Of a stretch of DNA of 64,000 nt, positions 63,064 to 64,000 are shown in pieces. Source of the stretch: Clostridiaceae bacterium. Its GTDB lineage: Bacteria; Bacillota; Clostridia; Lachnospirales; Lachnospiraceae. Numbering within the stretch: position 1 is the stretch's first letter; each line of letters opens with the position of its first letter. The notes below the pieces were generated by a model. It was not told the DNA's origin and did no database searches. It saw only the letters and a program-made list of their open reading frames with translations. The stretch covers positions 35,010 through 99,009 of the forward strand of contig CAJSZV010000013.1 of NCBI GenBank assembly GCA_910574345.1. Direction: 5' to 3'. Both the position numbers and the translations under genes were made by a program.

Positions 63064-63585
63064 ATGAAGACACTCAAACACATAACAAACTTTTTATGCA
63101 TAATCGTATATGTCTGCATCATAGGGTTTCTGGCCATAGCTGCCCCATTGGCATTGGGTTACCATCCTGTCGTTGTTCTCAGCGGCAGTATGGAGCCCAC
63201 ATACCATGTGGGCAGTGTCATATACTATAAGGCCGCCCCGTTTGAGCAGATTAATGTTGGCGATCCCATTACCTTTGTAGGTGCAGAGGGAGGGGCTATG
63301 GTCACTCACCGGGTGGTGGAGAAAGACGAAGCTGCCAGAGCTTTCGGAACAGAAGGCGATGCCAACGACGGAAGAGATCCAGGTATGGTGCCCTATTCCA
63401 ATGTAGTGGGAAAAGCCGGTAAGATCAGTATCCCATATGGGGGATATTTTGTAAATTATGGAAAACAGCCTTTTGTCATAGCGATCATGGTAATCATTCT
63501 TCTGGCGGGAACCGTGGTAGATCATTTGGCAAAAGAAGAGAAAAAGGACAGTAAGGGTCAGAAAGAACAGGGAACGCAGCAGTAG
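63064..63585 (+). CDS. sipW: SipW-type signal peptidase I
   Basis: Membrane peptidase of 173 residues with transmembrane segments near residues 10-32 and 133-153. The catalytic Ser lies in VVLSGSMEPTY. The usual general-base Lys is replaced by His in GAMVTHRVVE, the Ser-His arrangement of SipW and eukaryotic signal peptidases. GDANDGRDP forms the later conserved block. It should cut the special signal regions of the neighbouring TasA/BsaA-like proteins. The ribosome site is weak (AGGA about 12 bases upstream). Confidence 0.92.
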   Translation: MKTLKHITNFLCIIVYVCIIGFLAIAAPLALGYHPVVVLSGSMEPTYHVGSVIYYKAAPFEQINVGDPITFVGAEGGAMVTHRVVEKDEAARAFGTEGDANDGRDPGMVPYSNVVGKAGKISIPYGGYFVNYGKQPFVIAIMVIILLAGTVVDHLAKEEKKDSKGQKEQGTQQ

Positions 63586-63617
63586 AAGGCCAGCGGGCCA
63601 TACTGACAGGAGATTGT

Positions 63618-64000
63618 ATGAAAATAAACAGAAACGTTATAGCGGGCTTTGCGGCGATTGCGGCGGCTGCAATAATTGGGGACACCTGGGCAGTATGGAC
63701 GCAGGAGAAGCAGGCCGGCAATGAATATATGACCGCCAAATACAGCACGTTCCTGCGGGAGGATTTTGATCAGGAAAAGGCGAAAACCTGGCAGTGGCTG
63801 CCGGGGGAGGAGGTCAATAAGCAGGTATGGGTTGAGAATAAGAGTACTATCCCGGTGGTGGTCAAGGTGACCATGGATCAGACCTGGACCCGCAACGGCC
63901 CTGTGATGGCATACATTCAGCCGGAAGATGGCAAGGAACCGGTGCTGACAGAGGTTATCAGCAAAGACCAGGTGCCTCCCATGATATTTGTCAATGATCA
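63618..64000 (+). CDS. TasA/BsaA-like secreted protein 5 (cut by the window end)
   Basis: Frame open from the ATG at 63618 to the window edge, 127 codons seen. It begins MKINRNVIAGFAAIAAAAI, a SipW-type signal region, followed by LREDFDQEKAKTWQWLPGEE, VNKQVWVENKSTIPVVVKV and MDQTW, the BsaA-family block. AGGAGA precedes the start. It lies 32 bases after sipW, so the locus continues beyond this window. Confidence 0.85.
   Translation, partial: MKINRNVIAGFAAIAAAAIIGDTWAVWTQEKQAGNEYMTAKYSTFLREDFDQEKAKTWQWLPGEEVNKQVWVENKSTIPVVVKVTMDQTWTRNGPVMAYIQPEDGKEPVLTEVISKDQVPPMIFVND

Overview
The window reads as a chromosomal segment of a Gram-positive gut clostridium, most likely a Lachnospiraceae (Clostridium cluster XIVa) member. 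The evidence is the ribosomal gene order and divergence, zinc-type S14, L36 and adenylate kinase, Shine-Dalgarno sequences near AGGAGG, sortase and SipW-type export genes, choline-binding-like cell-wall repeats, and c-di-GMP-I riboswitches. No rRNA, tRNA or CRISPR array was seen. The assignment is inference from gene content; no database was searched.

The backbone is the ribosomal superoperon in pieces. These are the str block (rpsL-rpsG-fusA-tuf, 5.5-10.2 kb), the S10-spc-alpha block (rpsJ to rplQ, 25.7-42.3 kb, including secY, adk, map, infA and rpoA) and ecfA1-ecfA2-ecfT-truA (44.5-48.6 kb). Accessory DNA lies before, between and after these pieces.

Region 1 (1-5.5 kb) opens with a 149-bp perfect inverted repeat around a 117-bp loop. 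It carries the 5' part of a small gene pointing outward on both sides. Then comes an unusual promoter and three tandem c-di-GMP-I riboswitch aptamers in front of a 1,214-residue wall-anchored surface protein, followed by a class B sortase.

Region 2 (10.2-26 kb) separates tuf from rpsJ. It holds an AvaI/BsoBI-like restriction-modification pair whose endonuclease 5' end looks frameshifted, a DUF975 membrane protein, a HAD nucleotidase, a divergent sialic-acid catabolism and uptake cluster (SGNH hydrolase-nanA / nanE-ROK kinase-rpiR-ABC transporter without an ATPase), an acyltransferase, an rRNA methyltransferase and a cell-wall-binding repeat protein.

Region 3 (42.4-44.5 kb) has two more wall-binding repeat proteins between rplQ and the ECF module. 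TruA carries a C-terminal GNAT domain, and a J-domain/TPR protein follows it.

Region 4 (51.7-64 kb) is an extracellular-fibre locus. It contains a SARP/BTAD regulator with a GGDEF-like tail, a small protein of the same family as the one in region 1, a 1,952-residue fibro-slime/CnaB protein with no visible wall anchor, four complete and one truncated TasA/BsaA-like proteins, and their SipW-type signal peptidase. The recurrence of the small NATWQG-motif protein directly upstream of two otherwise different large surface proteins is the best candidate for an undescribed association in this window.
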